Assembly: GCA_032871835.1 (NCBI GenBank)
Contig: CM065301.1
Span: forward strand, 32,124,405 to 32,188,404
Length of the DNA stretch: 64,000 nt
Direction: 5' to 3'
Origin: Dipteronia dyeriana
Taxonomy: Eukaryota; Streptophyta; Magnoliopsida; Sapindales; Sapindaceae
Positions 23,571 to 35,000 of this stretch are shown piece after piece (position 1 is the stretch's first letter; each line of letters opens with the position of its first letter). Both the position numbers and the translations under genes were made by a program. The notes below the pieces were generated by a model. It ran no database searches and was not told the DNA's origin. It worked only from the letters and a program-made list of their open reading frames with translations.

Positions 23571-26020
23571 TGTAGGGTAAAACAGGTTAAAAATGCAACG
23601 GAAACGTGATAAAAACTAATTTAGGGTTTGCATATAAATAAAAAAAATTCCCTTTTATGCAACGAGAACCTTAACCTTAGATTAATTGATGTATATAAAA
23701 GTATTGTACCTTTTTCACATGACGATTCAACAAGCGTCGAATTGATTCCGCAAGATCTTCCAATCCAATCACGAACTTGAATCACCTTGGAGTGTAGGCT
23801 CCCTTTCATTAAATTGTATTCCTGAGGATGGAAACAAAGCAAAAAACTTTTCTTTGTTAGTTACAAATATCCTCCAAGACAAAAATCCAAGAACGTCCGG
23901 TCACTTGTGAATTATCAATCAATTTGATTGAAACTCATGTGAACCTTGATTCAATGTTGTACACAAAACCCTTTTGATGTAAGGGATATTAGTATACTAT
24001 CAAAAATAAAAACGTTCCCCTTTTTTCTCTACTTGGCCGAATTCACACACTATTGTTTAGAGATGATCGAATTTTTGTCTAGAGTAAAATCAGATTTTTC
24101 TCCCTCAAAAATCCTATGATGGCCGAAACTTTCTCTTAGAAAAATAAGCTCAGCCGAAATTCACCTCCAAATCACCTTAAACATGACCGAAATTCTCTTC
24201 CATATACATAGGATCATAAATCCTTTCCTAAGAAGGATTCACTTGGTTGGCAAGAATCCTTTTCTTAGGTGGAATTATTTGGTAGTTAGAATCCTTAACT
24301 AAAAGAAATCTATCCTATCCCATATTGCATATGTGATAACCGAATTTCATGGCTTTGTTATAGATTAGGAGATTTCAATCTTTCTTAAGAAGGATTACTT
24401 GATGGACAAGAATCCTATCCTTAGGTAGATTAACTTGGTGGTTATGAATCCTTTTCAAATGAGAATTCTACCACTAAACAGTTTTACTTGGTGATCAAGA
24501 CTCCTTTTCCAAAAAGAATTATTTCCTACACCAAGACTCCTAATCGAATTCAATAGTGTATTTGTAACCATATTAAAGACTTCCTAATTTGATTAGATAA
24601 ATAACTCCTTTTATTTATCTACTTATCAAATATAGTTTTTAACATTAACTATACTACCAACAATAGTACAGTTTTAGGAGACCACCTCCTAATAGGAAAA
24701 GATTTTGACTTTTAATTAAATAATTAATTAATCAACAAATTAATTAATTTCTGTTTAATTAAATAATAATAATAAAATAAAAATAATATATATAAGCTAT
24801 TCACCATAGCCTTTGCCGCCCATACCTAGTATAAAGGCCATATATTTTTTTTCTTATTTTATTAAATCCATTGGACCTTAATAAAAAGTCCACATGTGAA
24901 CTAGACATATTCTTACAAAAAGAAACAAGTTCACATGCCTTATTACAATTCTAGATGGACCCTTATTGGTCTGGTAGAATATATTAAGTGATCCATGCAA
25001 GTTGGTGTGGATTGGGGATCTTGGCACACAACCCAATCACAATCAACAAATGATTCACTTAGGTCCAATCTATTTAATTTTAGTTCATTCCACTAAAGAA
25101 CTAAAATTGAACTCTTAAATAAAGATAGAATAAGTTGATGTTACTCATTCATACCCTAGACAGCCTTATTGGAGAAAGTGTATCCTCGTGAAGAATACTG
25201 GTAATCGCCAAAAGCTCATAGACCGCATATAGCTCTCGAAGTTACCATATTTACTCATACGACCACATTTTAAACTTGGATATTTTGACTTGTCCAGAAG
25301 CCATGTTTCAATAGACACTATTGAAAACTTAACTTTAAGATTTAATATCCAATACCTCAAAACATCCATATGATGGTATTCTACTCTTATTCAATAAATG
25401 GAACCACGATGTCCATATCTATAAATGAAGTCCTCTATCGATTAACAAATGAATTCCACCAAACTATCGAGAATAGACTATGCTATATAATCGTACTCAT
25501 TGATAGCTCAAATGATAACACTTGCAACCATAAGTCCATCATTTATCTCAGGATTGAGATAGACTCTCCGATTGTCTTCAAATGAAAATTTTTATTCATT
25601 GACGGTTCTAGATAAAGTATTTCATTTTGATCCTATTCAATGCACCCAGTGCACTAGATTATTTTGCCCAAAGACACCACACTTTGATGATTTTAGACTC
25701 ATCATAACACATTTGATCCCACTCAAATGCTAGCAAAAGAATCTACAACTTTGACAAGATAAAGGTGCCCAACCTTCTATCTTAAGTTGTGAATATTATT
25801 CAAGACTAACTAAATAATTATGTCTACCTCATACATATCTAGATGTATGAACAATTCTTCTTTTCTCATAGTCTTTTGACCTTATGATTATTTACTTTTG
25901 ACAATTATAATAGTTAAACTATAAATGCTATAAGATTTGTTAAACTAGAAATCACTTTATTGATATGAAACGATTGTTAATTACAATATTACATCCTTGC
26001 TATCGAGCATAATCCTAACA
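23571..26020 (-). repeat. 5' LTR of Copia-C
   Basis: The 2450-bp LTR has plus-strand ends TGTAGGGTAAAAC (23571) and TCCTAACA (26020). It is collinear with 15882-18309 and with the solo LTR at 9493-11924. Its 25166-25369 (minus) and 25370-25585 (plus) segments carry the divergent open frames shared by the family. Confidence 0.95.
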
Positions 26021-26780
26021 TGTGGTATAACTTTTGTAATACCACTGCTTCAGGTTGAATTTCTATAGGGTGTCCTTGGAGAGGATGTCCACGCTGCTAC
26101 CTGTATCAATCAGCTCGCGGTTGACTCAGAAGTTGGCAATCTGTACCATGACCATCATGGGATCATCGTGTGATTGCACAGTGTTGTATACGTCCTCTTC
26201 AGTGAAAATAATCTTGGTCGACTGGGAGTTCCCTTACAGATCTCCGATCGACCTTGAAGATACCTTGTCATTCATCAATTTGAGGTACCTTCTTAACGTG
26301 GTTTTTCCTAGAATTGTTAGAGGCCCCTGCCAAGGTAGGTCCCTCACTGATGGTTTATATAACCTGGATTTGTTGCATCAAGTCTTTCTGTTCTCCTCTT
26401 CTCTTCTCTACATGTTCCCAGATCTCAACATGTACCTCATTGTATGTGTGAATGTTGTCTCAGTCCTGCTATAAGAATTTCACCAAAAAGCCACCCCTCA
26501 CTAATGCTTCGATCTGGTTACGTAAGCTAAAGCACTCCGAGGTGTTATGCCCCATGTCCTTGTGGAAGTCACAGTATTTATACCGGTTCCTCATGTTAGC
26601 TGGCACTTTCGTAGGACTAGGTTTCCTAAGCAACCCTTTATCATGAATGGCGAGGTAGATCATCTCGCAATGCATTCAACAGGGTGTAATGACTATAACC
26701 TCTCTCATTTTGGGCTATAGGGGCTACCACTCTCGATGGAAGTGATGCTCGGGTTAGAGTTCACCTTGATGGGTGACAAG
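26021..26780 (-). pseudogene. gag-pr: Tat-type gag end and protease catalytic half
   Basis: The gag segment (26469-26675) has KVPANMRNRYKYCDFHKDMG, HNTSECFSLRNQIEALV and RGGFLVKFL, the CxxH...H...C block that ends Tat gag. Further on, KIIFTEEDVYNTVQSHDDPM leads to the protease active site, LIDTGSSVDILSKDTL (DTGS near 26080-26110). The frame then meets the Copia-C insertion at 26020 and resumes at 15881. Above about 26690 no frame can be followed, and a Ty3 LTR fragment begins. Confidence 0.85.
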
Positions 26781-28080
26781 TTACCGTTTTGTATGTGTAA
26801 TATAGCTTGTCAAACAAAATTTATAAAACCCGATTTGCACACAATATGAAAGCAATGTAGTAGCAAGCAAGGGTACTGTCCATAGGGATCGTGTTATGCA
26901 TAAATGATCAAATTTTGCTCTAATTTAATTTGCAATGAAATGTAAATTGTAATGGTTGTTAAGTAAAATTAACTACATGCAATAGACCTAAACTACTCAA
27001 ATTGCAACAAATTAGTGATGGAAAATATAAGTGAGATGGTATGGGAAATGATGCAATCACAACATAAATTATGGGAATCCATTATTTCAATGTTTCGCAA
27101 TTGATTAATGAAGGTCAATTTATCCATTATATTTTTTAGAGTCAACAACGCTCACTCACGGATACTAGGTCGGATTTGGAGTCTCAAAGACACTATCCAC
27201 GTCAACTCTCTATTGCTCAACTTCAAGGTCGGCTTATAAGAGAGTCACTCTTGAGACTTAGATAAACTCTATGGAAGAGAATGGCTTGTAATGGCATATT
27301 CACAATCCAATCTCTACCATTGAGACCCAAATGCATAGGAAAGGCATATTCACTATACATCCAATTCATTCAACTTAGCTAGTTTAGACTCTTTAGAAGT
27401 GATTATTTTTTTGGCTTGAGAGAGGGCATATCTACCCAATCCAAATAGATGTGTATATCAATATCAAAAACATAAATGACCTTGATAATCATAGAGATTA
27501 AGATAGGGCATATCTATTTAATTCTAAGACAATCAAATAACAATTAATACATTGAATGAAAATCGCTAATCAAATCATTCAATTATAATGTTTAACTCAC
27601 AATTCATGTGTTCTTACATCATCCTCAAATGGTTCTAACTACTCATGTCTATTACAAGAATGAAACAAGGAGAAAATAATAAAAGTAAACCCCGTAGATG
27701 ATTCCTCATTCTTAAAGATCTAAAAATAGTTTCCTTGATACCTTTTGTTAAGTAGATGATATGGATGTTGTGTGAATTGAGAAGGTTTTTCAAGAGAAAT
27801 GAATTCCTAGATCTAGAGATAGAAAATGGTTATGAATGGGTATCTAAGCGTGTGGCTCATAACAGAAATGATCTTATACATAGGTGTCTTCAAAATGGCT
27901 TGGATTCACTGATATTGCATCCTGACGCATAAAATGCACGGGTGGTGCACGGTTTGAGACCCACGTAGGACCCGCACAATGACCTGACACTTCGATTTCC
28001 AACTCCCAGGTTCTATGAAATACATGGACAAATACGCAGTTTGGGACCCATGCATTGACCTGATGCTATGTTTTCCGTCT
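26781..28080 (-). repeat. Diverged Ty3 LTR fragment (Ty3-G relative)
   Basis: The segment has the same layout as the LTR at 29364-31438: a GGTACTGTCCATAGGGATCG-like word near 26870 (matching GGTATCGTCCATAGGGATAG at 29468), AT-rich middle, then a GC-rich zone of paired CGGGT/ACCCG words at 27930-28075. It is too diverged to align throughout. Its distal ~180 bp appears missing where the inverted fragment begins at about 28085. No gene is visible over its 1.3 kb. Confidence 0.6.
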
Positions 28081-28084
28081 TGAT

Positions 28085-29330
28085 CGGAAAAAAATTGTCA
28101 TATATTTTGGCCCTCAATTTCATTACCCTGGTCTCATTTTCAAGTGTTTTTGTTTGTCTTATGGCTCGTTTGATATGTTTGTTGGCAATTAGGTACATTT
28201 CGGAAGAAAGGATGAAAAGAGCGAATATTGGGCGAAAACATGCCGAAATTAATGAAGAAAAGTTAGAGCATACAGGTCACTGTGCGGGTTATAAACCCAC
28301 TCACCAACCGCGCATATGTATGTGCATTTTCCAAGACATGAGAGATGAAAACAAAGCATCAGGTCTTTATGCGGGTCACTGCACTGGTCACAACCCGTGC
28401 AAACATCAAGACCCGGAATAAGATCAGAGGCAATCTAGTCATATTATGGGTCACAAACAAGTCAAAAAGATAAAATGTTGTATTTCCTACCGAAGGTATT
28501 TAAGCTTAAAGTAAGTTGGGAGGGAAAATTTAGCAAATAATGAGATTTGGAGTAAAAAGGAGCTGAAATTGTAAAAAGGTCATGCAAGTTATCCAACTTT
28601 AGAAGGTCATATCTCTCTCCTCGAATCGATCCTTGATTTCTTCTATATATATTCAAAAAGGACCGGAAGTCTAGTTTCCAGAGGTTTTTATGGATTGTGA
28701 TTCCGAGATTTCTAGAGGGTGTTATGACCATTTTAGTGACCGCTGTACAGCAATGCGCGAGTCAAGACTAGCACATTTGCCCACGCACTGAGAGTCGTGA
28801 ATTTGACGGGATCAACTCCTAGGACGAAAAGCAGTCATTTTTAGAGGGGCAAATGTGTTCTTTCTTGCCCAGATCATGCACTAGCCTCCCCAAGCCTATA
28901 AATACATCATTTTATTGTTGAAAACCTCTCTCCCTTTTTCTTCCAAAACCATTCAACTTCTTCCACAACTCTTCCACTTTTCTCTCTCCCAAACACTAAC
29001 ATTCCCCTCAAAATCTAACCATCCTTCATCATCATCTACTGAAGGACACTTGGAGAATGGATTTGAGCTTGAAGGAAGGAGAATCTCTACGCGGGTCTTC
29101 TCTATCACTTATCTCCTAGTTATTTTTATGTATTTGTCATGCATAGCTAATCATCCCACTAGGGGATTAATGTGATTCATTTGTGAACCTTGGGTTTGTA
29201 TTGAATTATCCTCAATAAGCTCATGTCTAGGACATGTATTCTGCCCAAAGTAATCATTTGTGGTTCATTTGTGATTCATATGTCCTTAAGAATCCTACAA
29301 AAATAGATAGATAACTAATATTAGCCACCT
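28085..29330 (+). repeat. Ty3-G LTR fragment, plus orientation (5' ~1.1 kb of LTR)
   Basis: From TTGTCATATATTTTGGCCCT this fragment is the reverse complement of 30235-31438, including TAAGCTTAAAGTAAGTTG near 28502 and TCATTTGTGAACCTTGGG near 29178. A TATAAATA box (about 28904) lies before a CT-rich stretch (28920-29010), as expected for an LTR promoter and 5' transcribed region. The 3' part of the LTR is absent. The small frames inside are not supported as genes. Confidence 0.75.
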
Positions 29331-29343
29331 AATTAACACATTT

Positions 29344-29360
29344 CCCTGGTAGCGGTGCCA
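29344..29360 (-). promoter_or_regulatory. Primer-binding site beside the Ty3-G LTR
   Basis: On the minus strand this reads TGGCACCGCTACCAGGG, three bases beyond the LTR end at 29364. It is a diverged TGGCGCC-type site. The internal region that should follow is missing, replaced by the inverted LTR fragment ending near 29330. Confidence 0.75.
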
Positions 29361-29363
29361 TTT

Positions 29364-31438
29364 TGACCGAGCTATTTTTGTCTTTATAAAATGCTCATCA
29401 AACAATATTTATTAAAACCACAACAATGCTTAAAATGTTTACAAAACAAGTACAATGGCAAGTCAGGGTATCGTCCATAGGGATAGGGGAATCAGATGGC
29501 TAAAAGTAGTTAACTATAATTAAACTAAAACAAAGCATGTAAAAGTAAAGATATGGTTTTGGATTTGAAATGTAAAATTGTTAAAATGCAAACTAGGATT
29601 AGACAAGTCAATCTAAAATGCAATTAGTGTTAATATGCAATGGGTGTTAAAAATGAAGGTTAAGACTAGGGAGTTGATGGATCACACTAGCAAACAATGG
29701 GTGTATTGGTAATTAACATGAATGAACATTATCCTAATGTAACCAATCTAGAGGGTATAGTATTGGTTGTATATCCCTTATGAGTTTCCAATTTAGAGGG
29801 TATAATATTGGCTACCCATAAGGGATTGTTCATTAAAATGCACATCTATTAAATAAAGGGACTAATCTCTTTATAAATTCACCAACCTAGAGGGTATAGA
29901 CTTGGTGCTTAATCTCTCACAAGCAACCAACCTAGAAGGTATAGTACTGGTTACCCATTTGAAATTAGTTAGAGATTGAGATTAAAATGTCTGGATTTCA
30001 CTCGATGAGGGTACTCTTGTTCAATCCTTCGATTCAAATGAGCTTAAAAATTTTGGATAGAGGGTATACCAAATTCTCTACTCAAATAATTTCTCAAACA
30101 ATTTGCAAAGAAATTAAGGTGCAATCTAAGACAAACTATTCTTGAAATCAACTAAAACAATGAATGAAACATATTCAGTAGATTTAATAAAGTAAATAAA
30201 ATTCAATACAGGCCCAAGGTTTACAAATGAATCACATCAATCCCCTAGTGGAATTATTAGCTACTCATGACAAATGAAGACCCATGAAGACCCATAAACA
30301 ACTAGGAGAATAGAGATAGAGAAGACCCATTAAGAGAAACTCTTCCTTTCTTGAAGCTTTGATCCAATCTCCAAGTGTCCTTGAGTAGATAATGATAGAG
30401 GATAGTTAGATTTGGTAGGGAATGATTCCTAAACCTAGGTTAGTGGTTAGAGAAGAGAGAAAGTGTTTGGGAGAGAATAGGTGTAAGAGATGATGATAGG
30501 GTTCTTGGAAGAAAAAGGGAGAGATGTTTCCAACAAGAAAATGATGTATTTATAGGCTTGGGGAGGCTAAGGCATGATCTCGGTATGAAATGACACATTT
30601 GTCCGTCTAAAAATGGCTGATTTTCATCCCAAGAGCTCATCCCGTCTAAAAATGTGTGGGTAAATGCGCTGGTGGTGACCAGTGTATGACTCGCATATCT
30701 TTGCACAACAGTAACTAAAATAGGTATAACTCCCTTTAGAAATCTTGAAAAAGAATCCGTAAAAACCGTTGGAAACTAGACTTTCGGGACTTTTTGAATA
30801 TATGTAGATGAAAACATGGATCGATCCGAGGATAGAGATATGACCTTATGAAGTTGGATGACTTGCATGACCTTTTTACAATTTCAGCTCCTTTCACTCA
30901 AAATCTCATTCTTTGCTAATTTTTGCCTCTCAACTTACTTTAAGCTTAAACACCATTGGTAAGGAATATAACATTTTCTCTTTTTGACACGTTTTGTGAC
31001 CCGTACTATGACTAGATTGCCTCTGAGATGCTTTCGGGTATTGATGTTTGCACGGGTTGTACATGGATTAGAACCCGTGCAGGACTCGTGCAATGCCTGA
31101 TGTCTTCAATTCCAGCTCCCGGTTTTAGAGGAATGCACGGACACTTGCACGATGATACGTAAGTGATGACCTGTGCAATGGCCTGGCTTCTACTTCTTTC
31201 TTAGTGCACGGGTTACACGCTGGTTAGAACCCACGTAAGACCAGCGCACAACCCTGATGCTGCTTCATCAACTTTTTGACCTTTATCCGCTTAAAAATCG
31301 CATCTTTTATCCAATTATCCAGAATGTACCTAATCACCTGAAAACACGAATAATGAGCCATAAGAGACACAAAAACACCCGAAAAAAAAAACAATGGCTA
31401 AGGAAATGAGGGCCAAAATATATAACAATTTTGGCACA
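29364..31438 (-). repeat. Full Ty3-G LTR, 2075 bp
   Basis: Plus-strand ends are TGACCGAGC (29364) and TTGGCACA (31438). The proximal half contains four or five spaced words AACC(A/T)A(T/C)CTAGAGGGTAT(A)-like at 29735-29960. The distal half contains a TATAAATACATCATTTT-type promoter (read on the minus strand near 30550) and GC-rich CGGGTT...AACCCGTGC palindromes at 31045-31250. It is flanked by a primer site on the low side and a polypurine tract on the high side, so it sits between two internal regions. Confidence 0.8.
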
Positions 31439-31490
31439 ATTAAACACCCCCAAACCAAACCTTTTCTTGTCCTCGAGCAAACTTAAAACA
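31439..31490 (-). promoter_or_regulatory. Polypurine tract of Ty3-G
   Basis: On the minus strand this reads GCTCGAGGACAAGAAAAGG then TTTGGTTTGGGGGTG, ending a few bases before the LTR start TGTGCCAAAATTG. The CTCGAGGAC plus TTTGGGGGTG pair is the usual Athila-type 3' signature. Confidence 0.8.
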
Positions 31491-33020
31491 AAACAAGGAC
31501 TCAATTAGCAAAAACTTGACTTAAGACTCGAAATCAAATAATCCAATAAGTAGCATGTCCAACCGATGATGAGATGCACGGATGTGTGATAGAGATGAGT
31601 AAACATATGTAAGGCAATCTAAAACAACTCAAATGCACTTGAGGGAAATTCGTGCTACCACGAATCCCACGCCTAAGAGAGCTCTCATATCAGGAGCTAC
31701 TCACTCCCACACCATGAGCATAATTCATTTTTACTCTAAACCTCACCTGGTTTCTCTCTTCTTTTTCCACTTAGAGTCCTAAGTTCACGTTCATTCAAGG
31801 TATGCAATGATAGAGTTTATGCATAGAAAGTTAATGCTTGCATACAATACATATTCAAAACAAGTTATGTATATGAACTATCCTTTGAACGATTCACTAT
31901 GACATGAACGCAGAAGATTAAGCTTCAACAAACATTCCCAATCAAGAAATACTATGGATCAAATAAGGTTTTCCCTTTGGTTGTAATGAAGCCATGGGGT
32001 TAGATGTGCTAAACAAAGAAATGGGAAAATTTGGCTATAAAGCACACATAATGGATAAAGGAATGTGTTTAGGCATTTTAAGTAGTTAATTACACACATT
32101 GCCTAAGATCATTTCCACAATTAGTCTATCAAGGGAATGAATGCATCCAACAAGCAATCCATACTAAATATGCAATGTATGTTCTATGGCATGTGACACT
32201 TATGACGTGAAGAGTGTTTAAAGGATAGAAAGAATTTAACACTCACTGCGCTTTTTAATTGCTTGTGTTTGTGAACTCACGGGTGTCTCCACTATTAGAA
32301 CATGGTACAAGAGCACCGAGTCCCCTCAAATCAAGCACACAAAGGATGGGATGCCCAAGAAAATGCTAATATAATACACGAGTGACAAAGATTTGTACAC
32401 AAGCTCACGATGCATTACTCGCCAAAAGCACACACTCAAGGCATCACATCCAAGCTAGTTAAAGCTCAAAATTTTATCCATTGCGACAAATCGAAAAATT
32501 TGGACCAAGAAGACTAAAATGACAAAAAACCAAATAGAAAGATGACTCAATAAAGGCGTCTACACCCCCAAACCAAAACCCAACATTGTCTTCAATGTTG
32601 AAGACAAAAGAGTCTGGCCTAGTGGCACGCACCTTACATGACTCAAACAAACCTAGGCACTAATCATGCACAATCAATGCCCAACAAATAAATGACTCAA
32701 ATAGGCTCATCATCAAAAAATAAGGCAATCAAGTTTAATATCACATTTAAGCACAAACTAATAAAGTATTAACAATTCATAAAATTGAATGGAATATGGA
32801 CGAAACAACCCCTAAACCAATTTCTTACAATATGCTCAAAACATGTGCAAGTATGTGGATATGTACCACCCCCAAACCAAATGGGGCAATATATGCAATT
32901 AAAGAACCTATACACTCACATATGTATTCACAATAGCCTTCAGCTCATCCATCTAAAAAATGCATGTATCAATAAATGCAAAATCAAAAGATCCTCAATA
33001 AGCACCAATAATATTCATCC
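31491..33020 (-). other. Ty3-G post-coding internal region, non-coding
   Basis: There is no gene in this 1.5 kb. It carries a second internal tract at 32565-32615, on the minus strand TTTTGTCTTCAACATTGAAG then GTTTTGGTTTGGGGGTG, known from Athila elements. Blocks such as GTGAACTCAC...GTCTCCACTATTA (about 32271-32297) also occur in Athila-B near 37940-37967. It is cut at about 33020 by a Sirevirus LTR. Confidence 0.65.
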
Positions 33021-34417
33021 CTATCATAATGAGTTTAAGCACTCTTGTTGTTGTCCAAATATGACCTTTGGTCACCCATTTGACCATACCTTTTTCTACC
33101 CTCATCCAAATCATGTTTTGTTAATTGAAGTAGAAATTAGACTTCCATACCTTTCCAATGGTATACTATAAAAATGTTTGGATGTCGTTTGGTCATGTTT
33201 AGAGCCTCTTGTAAAAGAGGTTGTGATATTGAATTCCAAGTATACGGGTTATACACAGGTCTAACCCGTGCAATCACTTTATTGGTGCTTTATTAGAGTC
33301 TTGGTGTGCGAACATTTGCACGTCGATAGCACTGGTATATGCCGGGTCACTGTGTAGGTCTAGACCCACGCACAGACCCGCTACTACGTGGTTTTTGGCA
33401 GAAATTTATCAAAACGACACAGTTTCGTTTGTGCCTATATATATGTTATCTTCTCGCCCATTTAGACCTAGAACTCCAAAATTCCAGATCTTAGTAAGAG
33501 AAAGAGTTCCCCTAGTGAGAGAAAGTACCAAGCTTGCTTTTTTAACTCTCAAAACCCAAACACCCATCATTCGTGCATGAAAAAAACATAATATAACTTT
33601 ATTTAGGATGTTTCTAAGTATGGGTCTTCATTAACACATATAACTTGGTAAGTAGAACACCATTTTCATCATTTTTATGTTCTAGCTTAGTAAGATATCT
33701 CTTCTATGACTTGCATGCCTCTAGATTAGGATTTCTACTACAAGTAGATATTTTTGTTTATGTTTGAGTTGTTGTATTGTAATAGCTAGCATATATGTCA
33801 TATTTGCCTTTAGCAAATTAGGTCATATTAATTTCAATTTGATGATTGCACTAATGGCCATGCCATGCTTAATGACAACATATGTTGAAATGGTTGTGTT
33901 TGATAACTAGGATACAATGTTGCATAACTATATCTAGTTAAGTCTTTATGAGCATCCATTTAGACATTGATATCTAGGAATTGTACTTAGTGATATTCTT
34001 AAATTCCTATATAAGCATTTAGCGATTTGCCTAGCATTATTTGCATTTAGAATATTATTACATATTCACATAGGTTGTTGATCTCTTCATTGAGAAGAAA
34101 GTCTTGTGTTTCTTCCAGGATTAGGTTACCTAAGTCATAAGCAATTGGACTAGGTCCACTTAAAACCAGGAGTAGGTATTGGTCGTGGGTTATATACCAG
34201 GAGTAGGTTGTAACACCTTTACCATCAGTGGATTCATTGTTCGAGTGTGGCGCACTTAACAGCCTGTGGTTTTTCCCATTTGGAGGGTTTCTAAAAAAAC
34301 AAGTGTTCATGTTAATTCTGCATTTCTTACATTTGTTTTATTATTGTGACTAGTTAAGGGTATTTTCATCTAATTGGCCATTAATGAAAATTGGGTACAT
34401 TTGATTAATATCTATTC

Positions 34418-34450
<33 letters not shown>

Positions 34451-34484
34451 TAGATTGATATAAAACACACCATAATTTGTTTCA
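33020..34484 (+). mobile_element. Sirevirus LTR S2, 5'-truncated
   Basis: It aligns as the reverse complement of 47547 to about 49060 in element S3, from GAGTTTAAGCACTCTTGTTG to the terminus TTTGTTTCA at 34484. A TATATATATG box near 33441 and a following TCTCGCCCATTTAG segment mark the promoter. GC-rich paired motifs (33240-33385) precede it. The 5' ~500 bp of the LTR is missing and no primer site follows. Confidence 0.8.
34419..34448 (+). repeat. Poly-C tract, 30 bases
   Basis: Thirty consecutive C residues occur at the same LTR position where S1 has 11 C (604-614) and S3 has a short G-rich run on the plus strand (47585-47591). It is a homopolymer expansion in the terminal part of the Sirevirus LTR; the exact length may be affected by sequencing. 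Confidence 0.85.
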
Positions 34485-35000
34485 TCATGTATACAAAAGT
34501 GATGACATTTTAAGATCAAGTCAAGAGATGGAGTAGTATAAATCAAGTCCATGGAGGGTTCAACCAGAAACGATAACGAAAAGAAGGAAGATTTTTCTTT
34601 TCAAACTAAGCAAGGAGGCCATCCCCTAATATCAGGCTACATTCATGTAAAAAAAAAGATTGAAAAATGACATGATAAAGATATTTCCTTTTTCTTAATC
34701 AGGCAGGGAGCCTACCCCCTCTTCCGGTCAACATAAGTAGAAAGTAGTATGTCAAATGATCTTGGATCATACATCGGTTTCCTCCTGGTGGCCTCTCTCC
34801 CATGCACCATCTCCGGGAACCTGCTCATTCACTCCCCTGGTGGCTCCATCAACAGCTTGATCCTCGACCCCAACCTATGCAGCCTCAGCTAGAATCTCTA
34901 CCTGGCTTGGATCAACTTGGCCCTCCAACACTCCGGTTTGGTCCTCCATCGTTCACTTAGCAACAGGTGGAACATCTGCTACCTCTTCAAGAACGGATTA
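34485..35000 (-). pseudogene. Acidic ORF fragment, part 2, unidentified
   Basis: On the minus strand from 35000 the frame reads VLEEVADVPPVAK, a stop, TMEDQTGVLEGQVDPSQVEI, a stop, then VNEQVPGDGAWERGHQEETD. It is rich in Glu, Asp and Val and resembles the fragment at 41405-41566, from which Athila-B separates it. The GC content is higher than the surrounding transposons. A low-complexity purine-rich tail occupies 34485-34730. It may be part of a Ty3 gag or an unknown gene; I cannot name a family. Confidence 0.4.

Larger units (their letters stand above)
15882..26020 (-). mobile_element. Complete Copia retrotransposon (Copia-C), 10.1 kb, degenerate coding
   Basis: Minus-strand element with 5' LTR 23571-26020, tRNA-Met primer site 23556-23570, leader, gag 21403-22212, protease-integrase, RT-RNase H, polypurine tract and 3' LTR 15882-18309. 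Flanks GGTGG (15877-15881) and TGTGG (26021-26025) form a 5-bp duplication with one difference. The LTRs differ by substitutions and indels, including ~20-40 bp gaps, so the insertion is not recent. The RNase H motif DFQSDSDSRRSTS points to the Tork/Angela/Tar side of Copia, but lineage assignment needs a tree. The integrase frame is intact over 389 codons; gag and RT are broken. Confidence 0.93.
14249..26780 (-). mobile_element. Tat-type Ty3 retrotransposon remnant, split by Copia-C
   Basis: Minus-strand gag, protease and RT pieces of a Tat/Retand-like element occupy 26021 to about 26780 and 14249-15881. The protease frame stops at 26021 and continues at 15881, so Copia-C (15882-26020) was inserted into it. 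The left edge at 14248 is the Athila-A insertion point inside RT. RNase H, integrase and LTRs of this element are not visible. It is the oldest recognisable layer here. Confidence 0.82.

Noticed and set aside
26055..26474. 139-codon plus-strand frame
   Set aside because: It is antisense to the Tat gag/protease segment, whose minus-strand motifs (DTGS, YCDFHKDMG) are convincing.
28068..28421. 117-codon plus-strand frame
   Set aside because: It spans the junction of two opposed LTR fragments and the GC-rich palindromes; composition explains its openness.
32785..33171. 128-codon plus-strand frame crossing into the S2 LTR
   Set aside because: It crosses the boundary between a Ty3 internal region and a Sirevirus LTR, so it cannot be an original gene.
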